A DNA stretch of 55,642 nucleotides from contig CALEMB010000007.1 of assembly GCA_937902805.1 (NCBI GenBank), positions 1 to 55,642 on the forward strand, read 5' to 3'. This stretch comes from an uncultured Bacteroidales bacterium. Its GTDB lineage: Bacteria > Bacteroidota > Bacteroidia > Bacteroidales > F082. A program made the translations under genes and the position numbers. This document shows positions 42,993-52,739 of the stretch, piece by piece. The notes under the pieces were generated by a model that was given only the letters and a program-made list of their open reading frames with translations, was not told where the DNA came from and did no database searches. How positions within the stretch are numbered: position 1 is the stretch's first letter; every line of letters starts with the position of its first letter.

Positions 42993-45900
42993 ATGAATAT
43001 GAACAAGAAGACATTACTCTTTTTCCTACTTGCTTTTATGATTTCGCCCTTCGCCTATGCGCAGGGCATTGTGGTGTCGGGTCAAGTCATTTCAAGCGAT
43101 GATGGATATGGGCTTCCTGGCGTCACCATCCAATTGAAAGGCACTACCATAGGAACGGTGACCGACCTTGATGGCAACTATACCATTAAAGCCGATAACC
43201 AAGATGTGTTGGTATTCAGCTTTGTGGGTTACAAAACCAAGGAAGTGTCCGTCAAAGGCAAAACCAAAATCAATGTAACACTTGAAGTCGACGCGCAGAT
43301 GCTCGACGACGTGGTGGTTACCGCACTCGGCATCAAGCGTCAAAAGCGTGAGTTAGGTTATGCGACAGAAGAAATCGGCGGCGAACTGATTGCCAAATCA
43401 GGCTCGGGTAGCGTCATCAGTGCCTTGAGTGGCCGCTCGGCTGGTGTGCAGATTATCAACCCCAACGGTGTTGACGGCGGATCGTCGCGTATCACCATCC
43501 GTGGTAACAACAGCATCTTTGGCGACAACCAACCCCTTATCGTCGTCGACGGCGTGCCGATGACCAACGAAGGCGGTGTGACCGAATGGAGCGGCGGCCG
43601 TGACTGGGGTACTGCACTCAATAACATCAACCAAGAGGACATCGAGAGCCTCGACATCTTGAAAGGCCCCACGGCGGCAGCACTTTACGGCTCGCGCGGT
43701 GGTAACGGTGTGGTGCTCATCACCACCAAGAAAGGCTCGAAGCAACGCGGTCTCGGCATCAGCTATTCCGCTAGTTTCAAAGTCACTACGCCGTATCTGT
43801 ATCGCTCGGTGCAGAACAAATACGGTGCAGGAGGCCCTATCACCTTCCACACACCGACGCTCACCCCGATAGAAGGGATGTATGACGACAATGGCAACCA
43901 AGTTTATGAATATCCTGGCATCTATAGCGTCGACAACGGCCCTGCGGGCGAACCTACCAACACGACCTTTGGCTACTATGGCGGTGCCCAAAGCTGGGGT
44001 CCCGCGATGAACGGCGAGAGCGTTCTTTGGTGGGATGGTGTGGTACGTGACTATTCACCCCAACCCGACAACTTGAAAATGCTCTTCAAGAACGGCCACA
44101 CGATGAACCATAATATCGCCTTCCAGAACGCTGGCGACTTCGGTAGCGTCCGTGTCTCCTTCACCGACTCGCGTACCAATGCCATCATTGACAACTGCAA
44201 CTTGAGGCAAACAACGGTCAGTGTAGGTAGTTTGATTAATGTATCTGAGAAAATCAAAGTCGACGTGGCCGTCAACTATTTGAACTATTATCGTCTGAAT
44301 TCCCCTGAAATCGGTGAGTCGAACAGCAACTTCAACAAAGGTCTGCTCTATAGCTGGCCGCGTAGCTGGAAAGGCCTTGAAGTCACGTCTTACGAGAACG
44401 AGGATGGAACGATGAACCAGTTTAGTGGCTATCCCTACAACTACATCAATAGCAGCACCTTCTGGACGTTCTATAACAACAATACCACTCTTGACCGTAA
44501 CAAGATGTACGGTTCAGTGAGATTGCTTTATGATATCACCCCATGGCTCGCTGCTTCCGCCAAGGTCGCCTTGGACTGGACTGCCGACAACTACACCACA
44601 ACGCACAAGCCCACCACTATCGACGGCATGGCAGGTGGCTACTACTCGAAGAGCAAGTCTACCTCGCAGACTCGCGACATGGACTTCCTGCTCACCTTCC
44701 ACAAGGAGAAAATCTTTGGATCAAAGTTTAATGTGCGCCTGTCGTTCGGTGGCGAGCAATACTACGGCTACCGCGATGGTATGAATGGCACTTCGGGACA
44801 ATGGGCCTACGCCAATCTTTATACCATCTATAATTACTCCAACGCCACGGAACGCACCTTCGGCGAATCGAGATGGGAGAAGCAAGTCAACTCGCTCTAT
44901 GCCTTCTTCAACATGAGTTATAGCGATTGGGTGTTTTTGGATGTGACAGGCCGTAACGACTGGTCGTCGACCCTACCCATCAACAACAACTCCTATTTCT
45001 ATCCTTCGGTCACCTTGAGTTTCGTGCCGACTTCCGCCTTCAAGAATGTAAACTGGGGACCTGTGAACTACTTGAAACTGAGAGGTTCTTGGGCTATGAC
45101 CGCCAGCGATACCGAACCCTACCAGCTGACTTACACCTATAACACGGGCTCTTTCGGACACCAGCTCTCAGCCACCTTGCCGACCACTGTGCCGCCTTTG
45201 GAGCTGAAACCCCAGCGTCAGCGCAGCTATGAAGTTGGTTTCGACATCGGCTTGGGTGCCCGTTTCAACATGGACTTTACCTATTACGACATCTATTCTT
45301 GGGACCAGATCCTTTCCTCGCCCTTGGCTCCTTCGTCGGGTGCCAACAACGTGACCATCAACACAGGTGTGGTGACTAACAGGGGCATCGAGGCCATCAT
45401 GACCTACGACGTCGCCCAAGGCAAGGACTATGGCGTTCAGTTGGGCTTGAACATTGCTCGCAACAAGAATAAGATCGTCGACTTGGCCGGTTCCAATATG
45501 TATCTGCTCTCTGAGATTTGGGGTTCCAACGGTCCTGCTGTCGCTGTGGAGGAAGGTGAGGAATACGGCACCATCTACGGCTGGGACTATGTCTATGAAT
45601 ACACGATGCCTGATGGCTCTGTCGTCGGTCCGTTCTACGATGCCAACGGCAAACCGCTGCCTTTGCTTAACGAGACGGGTACCACTTATCTGAAAACAGA
45701 CAATCGTGTGCCGATTGGCAACTGCGCTCCTCTGGTGACAGGCGGTATCAACCTCAGGGCATCCTATAAGGGCTGGTCGCTCTACGCTTTGATCGATGCC
45801 AAGCTTGGAGGCCAAATCTACTGCGCCTCTTACGTGGTAGGCATGCAGACGGGACAAAGTCCCGCAACGCTTTATGAACGCGACGGTAATGGTCTGCCGT

Positions 45901-46322
45901 ATTATGAAAACGGCGAATTTCTTGGAAACTATGGCGTTGTTTTGCCTGGCTACTGCATCAACACCGAGACAGGCGAAGCTGTTGAAAACGATCATGTGGT
46001 GCATTATCTCTACAAATACATGCCTAACTACGGTGGCTGGGGCAACATCCTCAGCACCCCAGGCATCGTGAACAACACTTGGGTCAAGATGCGCGAGCTG
46101 TCTCTCACTTACGATTTCCCGCGTAAATTGTTGGACAAACAGAATTTCTTCAAACAAGTCTCCCTCTCACTTGTGGGTCGTGACCTGTTCTATTTCTACA
46201 AGTCCTTGCCTGACAACATCAACCCCGAAGGCACCCAAGGCTCCGGCAACGCCCAAGGTCTTGAGTATGCCTCCTATCCTGGAACGCGTTCATTTATGTT
46301 TAGCTTAAAAGTCAGTCTCTAA
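42993..46322 (+). CDS. susC: SusC/RagA-type TonB-dependent outer-membrane transporter
   Basis: 1109 residues. Signal peptide (cut after FAYAQ), then a CarboxypepD_reg-like domain (GLPGVTIQLKGT...SFVGYKTKEV, about 28-100), the plug (TALGIKRQKRELGYATEE, SALSGRSAGVQI, PLIVVDGVPM, about 110-240) and a 22-strand barrel to the C-terminus. It imports a large nutrient through the outer membrane with its SusD partner, 11 bases downstream. A second possible ATG lies two codons on. The load is probably glycoprotein-derived, given the PNGase F-like third gene. Confidence 0.94.
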   Translation: MNMNKKTLLFFLLAFMISPFAYAQGIVVSGQVISSDDGYGLPGVTIQLKGTTIGTVTDLDGNYTIKADNQDVLVFSFVGYKTKEVSVKGKTKINVTLEVDAQMLDDVVVTALGIKRQKRELGYATEEIGGELIAKSGSGSVISALSGRSAGVQIINPNGVDGGSSRITIRGNNSIFGDNQPLIVVDGVPMTNEGGVTEWSGGRDWGTALNNINQEDIESLDILKGPTAAALYGSRGGNGVVLITTKKGSKQRGLGISYSASFKVTTPYLYRSVQNKYGAGGPITFHTPTLTPIEGMYDDNGNQVYEYPGIYSVDNGPAGEPTNTTFGYYGGAQSWGPAMNGESVLWWDGVVRDYSPQPDNLKMLFKNGHTMNHNIAFQNAGDFGSVRVSFTDSRTNAIIDNCNLRQTTVSVGSLINVSEKIKVDVAVNYLNYYRLNSPEIGESNSNFNKGLLYSWPRSWKGLEVTSYENEDGTMNQFSGYPYNYINSSTFWTFYNNNTTLDRNKMYGSVRLLYDITPWLAASAKVALDWTADNYTTTHKPTTIDGMAGGYYSKSKSTSQTRDMDFLLTFHKEKIFGSKFNVRLSFGGEQYYGYRDGMNGTSGQWAYANLYTIYNYSNATERTFGESRWEKQVNSLYAFFNMSYSDWVFLDVTGRNDWSSTLPINNNSYFYPSVTLSFVPTSAFKNVNWGPVNYLKLRGSWAMTASDTEPYQLTYTYNTGSFGHQLSATLPTTVPPLELKPQRQRSYEVGFDIGLGARFNMDFTYYDIYSWDQILSSPLAPSSGANNVTINTGVVTNRGIEAIMTYDVAQGKDYGVQLGLNIARNKNKIVDLAGSNMYLLSEIWGSNGPAVAVEEGEEYGTIYGWDYVYEYTMPDGSVVGPFYDANGKPLPLLNETGTTYLKTDNRVPIGNCAPLVTGGINLRASYKGWSLYALIDAKLGGQIYCASYVVGMQTGQSPATLYERDGNGLPYYENGEFLGNYGVVLPGYCINTETGEAVENDHVVHYLYKYMPNYGGWGNILSTPGIVNNTWVKMRELSLTYDFPRKLLDKQNFFKQVSLSLVGRDLFYFYKSLPDNINPEGTQGSGNAQGLEYASYPGTRSFMFSLKVSL

Positions 46323-46333
46323 TTCGTATCGCC

Positions 46334-48019
46334 ATGAAAAGAAATATCATCATCATTTGTGCAATTGCATTGGCATTCGCCTCTTGCACCAAGAAATTCC
46401 AAGAGATGAACCAAAATCCGTTCTCTCCTACGGGAACGACTATCGAGGCCTTGTTTAACGGCGTGGTACAGTCCCTGCAACAGAGCATGAACGAACAATT
46501 CTATCTGCAAAACGAGATTTGGTATCCTGAGACGGAACTCGGTGCCTTGACTTCTGAGTCATGGGGCAACTCCCAAATAGGAACATCGAATGTTTGGTCA
46601 AACTATTATCTCATGCTGTCCAACATCCGTGAATTGGAAAAGCGTTTCGATGCCATGGGCGAGGAGGAGGGTGACCAGGCCGTTTGTGACAAGGTTCGCG
46701 CCCAACTCAATATCCTGAAGGCTTATCAAACTTTTAAGGTTACAGATATCTTCGGTGACATGCCTTATACCCAAGCTGGTCGTATCTGGGAAAACGCCTC
46801 TTCGCAAACTACTATGAAACCGGAGTGGGATACCCAAGAGAGCATCTACAAATCGCTTTTGGAAGAGCTGGCATGGTCGCGCAACGTGTTGCATGCCGAC
46901 TCCGCTGCCACCGCCTACGGCAATGCCTACTACAAACTACCTTACGATGTGCTGCTTAACAACGACTATACGCTTTGGGCTGAGTTTGCCAACTCGCTCA
47001 TCCTGCGTCACGGTTTGCGTATGTATGACAAGGATCCTGATTATGCCACTCCTGTGTTGGTGGAGGCTTACAATTTCATCTATTCAAAAATGAGCTCCTC
47101 TGGAGGTGTGATTAATGGAGGTGGCATCTGCTTGTGGCCCAATGTCTTGGGTACCAGCTGGGATACCAACTGGTCGTTCCGCGAGCATAAACATCTTCGC
47201 ATGGGCGAAACCATCTGGAGCTGTCTTTCCTCTACTGACGATATGGACGGAAGCGGCATTTATGACTACCGCGCTTTCCTTTTCTTCGACACCAGCCACA
47301 AAAAAGACAGTTTCCCTGATGGTGCATGGAGGCCGTATCCTCAGATTCGTACTTTGGAAACACCCACAGAGGGTGGCTCGCCTTATGCCCAAAGCCGTGA
47401 CGCCAACTACACTTTCAAAGGCCCGGCTTGCCTCTATTCACCTTTTAACTATTATCTCATCCGTGACGAGAAATACATGCCGCAGATTTTGGTCACCTAT
47501 GCCGACGTGCTCTTCATGAAGGCCGAGATTGAGGTGAGAAACATTGGTGGAATCGTGCCTCCGCTTAATGCCGACGAATCCATCCGTTCAGGTGTCTATC
47601 AGTCGTTCCTCTTCTGGACCCATATCCCTCAAAACACCAGCCGCTGGACTTTCTTCTATCCGCAATACACAAGTTATACTGGTAACATGAGCATTTGGGA
47701 TTGGAGCAACAACATGACGGCCAACGTGATGAACTACGCCGTTTGGATGAATCCGGGATATGACGGGAGTCAAGAGTTTTACCTGAAGATGATCTATCAG
47801 CAACGGTGGCTGAACCTCTTCCGTCAGCCGTGGGAGGCTTGGGCTTTGGCGCGTCGTACTATGGCGACTCCCACCACCACCAATCATACTAAGCTGACTT
47901 CTTTCCGTATGGAATATCCACAGACGGAAATAGAATACAATTATGAAAACTACGCCGCACAACTCGCTCGCATGTCGCATGGCGACACGAGGCAGACCAA
48001 GGTGTGGTGGAACGAATAA
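46334..48019 (+). CDS. susD: SusD/RagB-type surface lipoprotein
   Basis: 561 residues. Lipoprotein signal with lipobox FASC (Cys18), followed by TKKFQEMNQNPFSPTG. The helical TPR-like region (ILKAYQTFKVTDIFGDMPYT) and the C-terminal WLNLFRQPWEAWALARR segment are SusD hallmarks. It binds the ligand at the lid of the SusC barrel. The intergenic gap after it holds a large hairpin. Confidence 0.93.
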   Translation: MKRNIIIICAIALAFASCTKKFQEMNQNPFSPTGTTIEALFNGVVQSLQQSMNEQFYLQNEIWYPETELGALTSESWGNSQIGTSNVWSNYYLMLSNIRELEKRFDAMGEEEGDQAVCDKVRAQLNILKAYQTFKVTDIFGDMPYTQAGRIWENASSQTTMKPEWDTQESIYKSLLEELAWSRNVLHADSAATAYGNAYYKLPYDVLLNNDYTLWAEFANSLILRHGLRMYDKDPDYATPVLVEAYNFIYSKMSSSGGVINGGGICLWPNVLGTSWDTNWSFREHKHLRMGETIWSCLSSTDDMDGSGIYDYRAFLFFDTSHKKDSFPDGAWRPYPQIRTLETPTEGGSPYAQSRDANYTFKGPACLYSPFNYYLIRDEKYMPQILVTYADVLFMKAEIEVRNIGGIVPPLNADESIRSGVYQSFLFWTHIPQNTSRWTFFYPQYTSYTGNMSIWDWSNNMTANVMNYAVWMNPGYDGSQEFYLKMIYQQRWLNLFRQPWEAWALARRTMATPTTTNHTKLTSFRMEYPQTEIEYNYENYAAQLARMSHGDTRQTKVWWNE

Positions 48020-48024
48020 AGAGA

Positions 48025-48092
48025 TTTCCTTCCGGGAATGGAATCGCCCTCCTTTGATAAGAAGACAGAGCTTTCCATTCCCAGAAAGGAAA
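48025..48092 (+). other. Large imperfect stem-loop between susD and the PNGase F-like gene
   Basis: Arms 48025-48042 and 48074-48092 pair over 16 or more bases (TTTCCTT.CGGGAATGGA with TCCATTCCCaGaAAGGAAA). No T-tract follows, so it is more likely an RNA processing or stability element that separates susCD expression from the third gene. Short GAATCTTT repeats follow up to the ATG. Confidence 0.6.
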
Positions 48093-48139
48093 ACTCAAAT
48101 CTTTGAATTTTGAATCTTTGAATCTTTAAATCTAATATT

Positions 48140-50809
48140 ATGAAAAAACTATCACTAATCCTAATGCTTTTGGCCTTCTCCTTCGGGATGAATGCCCAAG
48201 TCGAAAAGACATTCGACTTCAACGATTATGAGTATGGAGACAACCCCAACCATCTCCTCAATGGCCAGGACGGCTGGTATGTCCGTGTGCACCATGCCGG
48301 CAACGGAGCCTTCACGCCCTTGTACACCGACTACATGGGCCACTTCTGGGGCACCACCCCGCCCATCCCGACGGCCGACGAGACCATCGGTGTGTTCTCG
48401 GATGCCTCTGGTACCGCTTTTGGCGATATCGCCACGCACGACATCACCCAATATGGTTTCGACTTCTCAAATGGTGGTATCATCGAGTTTGAATGCGACA
48501 TCCTGCGCCAATGGTGGGGCGACTTCTTCGGCATCGGCTATGATGGCGATGGCGACGGTTCCGTCCTCCCTCCCTTGCGCAAGGCCTCCTCTTCCAACGC
48601 CATCTGCGAACCTGTTTATCCCGACGAGAACAGCACGATTCCCGATGGCGGTATCTATCTGATGATGACTGGCGTCAACCCGAGCAACCCGCTCTTTATG
48701 AACGGTGTGGTGCTGCCCAACAACACCATCACCAGCAACATCCAACCTATTGGTTCGGAAAGCCACTGGTACCGTTGGAAGGTCTCCATTGACCTCGATG
48801 CCAACGGTGGTCAAGGTGCCGTCACTCTCTTTATGAAGTATGACGATCTCAATGCCGAATGGGAAGCTGTGCCAGAATGCCAAGGCGTCAACGCTGGCCT
48901 CACTCCTGGCAGCGGCGACAAATACGACCCCGCCATGTGGCACTACATCTATATGCTCAACAGCGGTTGGGGCGGCTTCGACAACTTCACCATTCGCCAT
49001 TTCCCTGGCGGACTCACTGCCCAGTTCATCGACTTCGCCGAGATTTCCGACCAGTTGGTCTATAATGAACCCATTACGCTGGAAGCCACTGCCACGTCAG
49101 GACTGCCTGTGACCTTCGAAGTTGCCCAAGGTCCTGCTACCATCGATGGCAACATCTTGACTCTAACGGGAGAGGAAGGCACAGTGAAGGTGAAAGCCAT
49201 CCAGGCGGGCGACGGCACACAATGGCAGCCTGCTCCCACGGTGACACGTACGTTCTATGTTGTCGACCCTGAGAACTATGCTCCTGAAATCACCATCCGC
49301 CGTCCTTATGAAGGCACCAAGGTGTATATGCCCAATTTCGAGAACCCTGTGATGGTGGTAATTAGTGCTTACATCGACCATGGTGATGTGCTCAAGTTCG
49401 AAGAAGTGAAATGCTCCGTCGACGGACAAGACCTGACATTGAAGACCGACTATCCCGACAGACCCGAAAACGGCTATTGGTACACCACTTGGACGCCTTC
49501 GGGCGAAGGTAACTATGATATGACCGTCTCCATCACCCAAACGGGCGGCAGGGTCACAACGGCATCCAACACTTTTGAGGTGACCACCAACTATGATGAT
49601 ATAGTGGTTTCCGCGCTCAATGGCGAAGTGGTGGCTACCACGCAAAACTTTACCGACCATGGTGAATTCCCCTTCCCGACCCATGTCAACGCCTTCAATG
49701 CCATCAACTTGCACTATCTGCACAACTGCGTGAATGGCAACTGCAACACCTACGACCACCAGAGCTACGTCCGTGTGAAGAACTACCGTGGCGAATGGGT
49801 GGAACTCTGCCGTTATATCACTCCCTTCGGTGTGGAATGTGTGGACGACCTCGATGTGACCGACTTCACCTCTGTGCTGCAAGGCTTGGTCGAATTTGAA
49901 TATTACAGCGAACAGTATGCAACGGGAGAGGGTTATAATCCCACCGCTATTTTTGAATACACCAAAGGCACGCCGGAATATCCTTACGTGGATATGCAGG
50001 AATTGTGGTACGGAAACTATGCTTTCGGTGATTATGAAAACCAGTGCCCCGTCCCAGTACGCAACGTCGTCTTTGACCCTTGTGTCGAAAAGGCTAAACT
50101 GCAAATCACCACTTCAGGACACAACTGGAGTGATACGGGTAATGGAGCTTACAATACTGGCAACGCCGCCGAGTTCTATCATGCCGTACATAACATCAAC
50201 ATCAATGGCGCTACAACATACACACAAGACCTTTGGCAGACTTGCAGCCCCAACCCCGCAGGTTGCCAGCCTCAAAACGGCACCTGGACTTATAACCGTG
50301 CCGGCTGGTGCCCGGGTAGCATGTCGATGGTGTGGAACTACAGCCTTGATGACTATCTCACCGATGGTGGCGCCAACTTGCTCTATGAGTTCGACCCGAC
50401 CTACATTGACCAATGCCACCCCAACTATCCCGACTGTGTGAGCGGCCAGAACAGCTGCCCGGATTGTAACAATTCCAGCAACCCGATTTTGAAGGTTTCC
50501 GGTAAGTTGGTGACCTACAGCCACAATACCGATATCCTGACGGAAGTCCCGGAATTGCCCAATGTCGACGCAGAGCCGTTCCAAGTGATCATTACTCCTA
50601 ATCCGGCGAGAGATAATCTGACCATCACCACGGATTACGAAAAGGGCAAAGCCAGTGTTGTCTTTATTAACTCACAGGGTGTCAAGGTGCGTGGCTTCAG
50701 CATGAGAGGCAGCGCTACCGTCAATGTGAGCGACCTGCCGTCAGGTATGTATTTTGTCCATGTCATTGGTGGCCAGGTGGTGACTAGAAAGGTGGTTATC
50801 CAGCATTAA
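48140..50809 (+). CDS. PNGase F-like glycoamidase with T9SS sorting domain
   Basis: 889 residues. Signal peptide 1-20; a lectin/jelly-roll-like region about 22-290; Ig-like segments about 300-480; a PNGase F-like region about 490-810; T9SS C-terminal domain about 815-889 (ITPNPARDNLTITT to VVIQH). PNGase F cuts the Asn-glycan bond of glycoproteins. Compared with the Elizabethkingia enzyme from memory, its three catalytic acids align here with Asp539 (NTYDHQSY), Glu591 (YYSEQYA) and Glu678 (NAAEFYH). YVRVKNYRGEWVELCRYITP, DVTDF and NRAGWCPGSMS also align. The Arg after the catalytic Asp is His here. It is the third gene after susC and susD. Confidence 0.82.
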   Translation: MKKLSLILMLLAFSFGMNAQVEKTFDFNDYEYGDNPNHLLNGQDGWYVRVHHAGNGAFTPLYTDYMGHFWGTTPPIPTADETIGVFSDASGTAFGDIATHDITQYGFDFSNGGIIEFECDILRQWWGDFFGIGYDGDGDGSVLPPLRKASSSNAICEPVYPDENSTIPDGGIYLMMTGVNPSNPLFMNGVVLPNNTITSNIQPIGSESHWYRWKVSIDLDANGGQGAVTLFMKYDDLNAEWEAVPECQGVNAGLTPGSGDKYDPAMWHYIYMLNSGWGGFDNFTIRHFPGGLTAQFIDFAEISDQLVYNEPITLEATATSGLPVTFEVAQGPATIDGNILTLTGEEGTVKVKAIQAGDGTQWQPAPTVTRTFYVVDPENYAPEITIRRPYEGTKVYMPNFENPVMVVISAYIDHGDVLKFEEVKCSVDGQDLTLKTDYPDRPENGYWYTTWTPSGEGNYDMTVSITQTGGRVTTASNTFEVTTNYDDIVVSALNGEVVATTQNFTDHGEFPFPTHVNAFNAINLHYLHNCVNGNCNTYDHQSYVRVKNYRGEWVELCRYITPFGVECVDDLDVTDFTSVLQGLVEFEYYSEQYATGEGYNPTAIFEYTKGTPEYPYVDMQELWYGNYAFGDYENQCPVPVRNVVFDPCVEKAKLQITTSGHNWSDTGNGAYNTGNAAEFYHAVHNININGATTYTQDLWQTCSPNPAGCQPQNGTWTYNRAGWCPGSMSMVWNYSLDDYLTDGGANLLYEFDPTYIDQCHPNYPDCVSGQNSCPDCNNSSNPILKVSGKLVTYSHNTDILTEVPELPNVDAEPFQVIITPNPARDNLTITTDYEKGKASVVFINSQGVKVRGFSMRGSATVNVSDLPSGMYFVHVIGGQVVTRKVVIQH

Positions 50810-50838
50810 GAAGGGGAATAACATACCGAAATAATTTG

Positions 50839-50846
50839 TACTTTTG
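50839..50846 (+). promoter_or_regulatory. -7 box for proS
   Basis: TACTTTTG, an exact TAnnTTTG, about 119 bases before the ATG. The resulting long leader contains the repeat hairpin at 50873-50923. Confidence 0.5.
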
Positions 50847-50872
50847 CCGCCGATTTAAAAGACGCAAGACGG

Positions 50873-50923
50873 CGTTTCGACAGGCTCAACGACCTTCAAG
50901 GTCCCTGAGCTTGTCGAAGGGCC
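50873..50923 (+). repeat. Palindromic repeat pair forming a hairpin in the proS leader
   Basis: Half A (50873-50894) and half B (50900-50923) can pair over 17 of 19 positions between TTCGACAGGCTCAACGACC and GGTCCCTGAGCTTGTCGAA, with a short TTCAA loop. These are the same halves as in the KS-CLF linker but in the opposite order. Confidence 0.85.
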
Positions 50924-50964
50924 GTGTCAAAATGGTTAAATAATAAAATTTCGAAATACCGAAT

Positions 50965-52692
50965 ATGAAAGTTGCAACATTATTAGGCGAACGTTTTAAG
51001 AAGGCACCGGCCGACTGTGTGTTCGACAGCCAGGCGCTGATGGTGCGTGGCGGCTACATCAAGTCGGTGGGTACCGGCCTGTTTTCCTTCTTCATGCCGA
51101 CCAAACGCATAGCGAAAAAGATAGAAAACATCATTCGTGAGGAGATGGACCGCATTGATGGTCAGGAAGTCATGTTCCCCGTCGTCATGCCGGGAACGTT
51201 GTGGCAAGAGTCGGGACGTTACACGAGCATCGGCTCGGAACTGCTCCGTTTCAAGGACCGCAACGGCATCGATATGGTGCTAGGCATGACCCACGAGGAA
51301 GCCGCTGTGCAGCTGGCTCGCGATGCCGCGAAGAGCTACACGCAGTACCCCTTCATGATTTATCAAATCCAGACCAAGTTTCGCGATGAACCGCGTTCGC
51401 GTGGTGGCCTTATCCGCACCCGTGAGTTCACGATGAAGGATGCCTATAGCTTCCATACCTCGCAAGAGGATTTGGAACAATATTATGCTAAGGCTTATCG
51501 TGCCTATGAGCGTATCTTCTCCCGCTGCGGTGTGCCCCAGGTGGTGGCTGTGAAGTCCGACTCGGGTATGATGGGTGGCCGCATCTCGCATGAGTTTATG
51601 CTGCTTACCGACATTGGCGAGGATACTATCGTGATTTGCCCCGAATGTGGCTACCGTTCCAACAGCGAAGCTGCCGACTGCATCGTCCACAACGAGCAGT
51701 ATCCTATTGAGCCTTTGGAAGAGGTCTACACCCCCGACCAAAAGACGATTGAAGATGTTTGCAACTATTTACACAAATCGCCCCTACAGTCCTGTAAGGC
51801 TGTTCTATACCAACGCAATATGGATGACAGCCTTGTCATCGTCTTCCTGCGTGGCGACCTCGAAGTGAACGAGACCAAGTTGCGTAACCTGTTGTGCGCC
51901 GAGGTGCATGCCGCCACCGTCACTCCCGAGATGGGTGTGTGCGCTGGCTTCATCGGGCCTAAGGGTTTGCCGGAAGGCATCACCGTGGTATACGACGAGT
52001 CGCTGAAGACCTTGAACAGCTTTGTGGCAGGAGCCAACAAGGAGAACTACCACTACATGGGCATGAACATGGCTCGCGACCTTGGTGAAGTGAAGTACGA
52101 CAGCGTGGCCAAGGCCACCGCCGGTGGCATCTGCCCCGTGTGTGGCAAGCACAGCATCACCATCAGCCGCGGCATCGAGGTGGGTAATATCTTCCAGCTC
52201 GGCACGAAATACACCGAGTCGATGAATATGCAGTACCTCGACAGCGACAACACGCTGAAGTACCCCATCATGGGTTGCTACGGCATCGGCGTGGGTCGTC
52301 TGATTGCTTCGGTGTGCGAAGTGAGCCACGATGACTACGGTCCCATCTGGCCCATCACCATCGCCCCTTGGCAGGTGCAGATTTGTGCTCTGCGCGTCGC
52401 CGATGAGAACGTGCGCCGTGTGGCCGACAAGCTCTACGAAGACCTGAAGAAGGCGGGCGTGGAGGTCATCTACGACGATCGCAATATCAGCGCTGGCGTG
52501 ATGTTCTCCGATGCCGACTTGCTCGGCGTGCCGCTGCGCATCGTGGTCAGCCCGAAGACGTTGGAGCGCAACGCCATTGAGTTCGCCAGCCGCGACAAGA
52601 GCTTCAAGGCTGACCTCAACCCCGACAATGTCGTTGCCGAAGTGAAGGCCAAGATTGCCGAAATGATTGCGGCATTGACGCCTGAGGATTAA
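50965..52692 (+). CDS. proS: Prolyl-tRNA synthetase, bacterial type with insertion domain
   Basis: 575 residues. Class II synthetase: motif 2 region FRDEPRSRGGLIRTREFTMK and motif 3 GCYGIGVGRLIAS. Between them lies an insertion of about 180 residues (about 225-405) of the INS editing type that clears mischarged Ala-tRNA(Pro), followed by the C-terminal anticodon-binding domain. Most Bacteroidales that I know carry instead the shorter archaeal/eukaryotic-like ProRS without INS, so this version may be acquired. A second proS elsewhere is possible. Confidence 0.94.
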   Translation: MKVATLLGERFKKAPADCVFDSQALMVRGGYIKSVGTGLFSFFMPTKRIAKKIENIIREEMDRIDGQEVMFPVVMPGTLWQESGRYTSIGSELLRFKDRNGIDMVLGMTHEEAAVQLARDAAKSYTQYPFMIYQIQTKFRDEPRSRGGLIRTREFTMKDAYSFHTSQEDLEQYYAKAYRAYERIFSRCGVPQVVAVKSDSGMMGGRISHEFMLLTDIGEDTIVICPECGYRSNSEAADCIVHNEQYPIEPLEEVYTPDQKTIEDVCNYLHKSPLQSCKAVLYQRNMDDSLVIVFLRGDLEVNETKLRNLLCAEVHAATVTPEMGVCAGFIGPKGLPEGITVVYDESLKTLNSFVAGANKENYHYMGMNMARDLGEVKYDSVAKATAGGICPVCGKHSITISRGIEVGNIFQLGTKYTESMNMQYLDSDNTLKYPIMGCYGIGVGRLIASVCEVSHDDYGPIWPITIAPWQVQICALRVADENVRRVADKLYEDLKKAGVEVIYDDRNISAGVMFSDADLLGVPLRIVVSPKTLERNAIEFASRDKSFKADLNPDNVVAEVKAKIAEMIAALTPED

Positions 52693-52697
52693 TATAT

Positions 52698-52725
52698 GTA
52701 GAGACGCGGCGCGCCACGTCTCTAC
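52698..52725. repeat. 28-bp near-perfect palindrome after proS
   Basis: GTAGAGACG at 52698-52706 mirrors CGTCTCTAC at 52717-52725 around GGCGCGCC, with one mismatched pair. It resembles dispersed GTAGAGACG repeats seen in many genomes. It lies just past the proS stop and has no T-tract. Confidence 0.7.
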
Positions 52726-52739
52726 AATATTGATTACCA

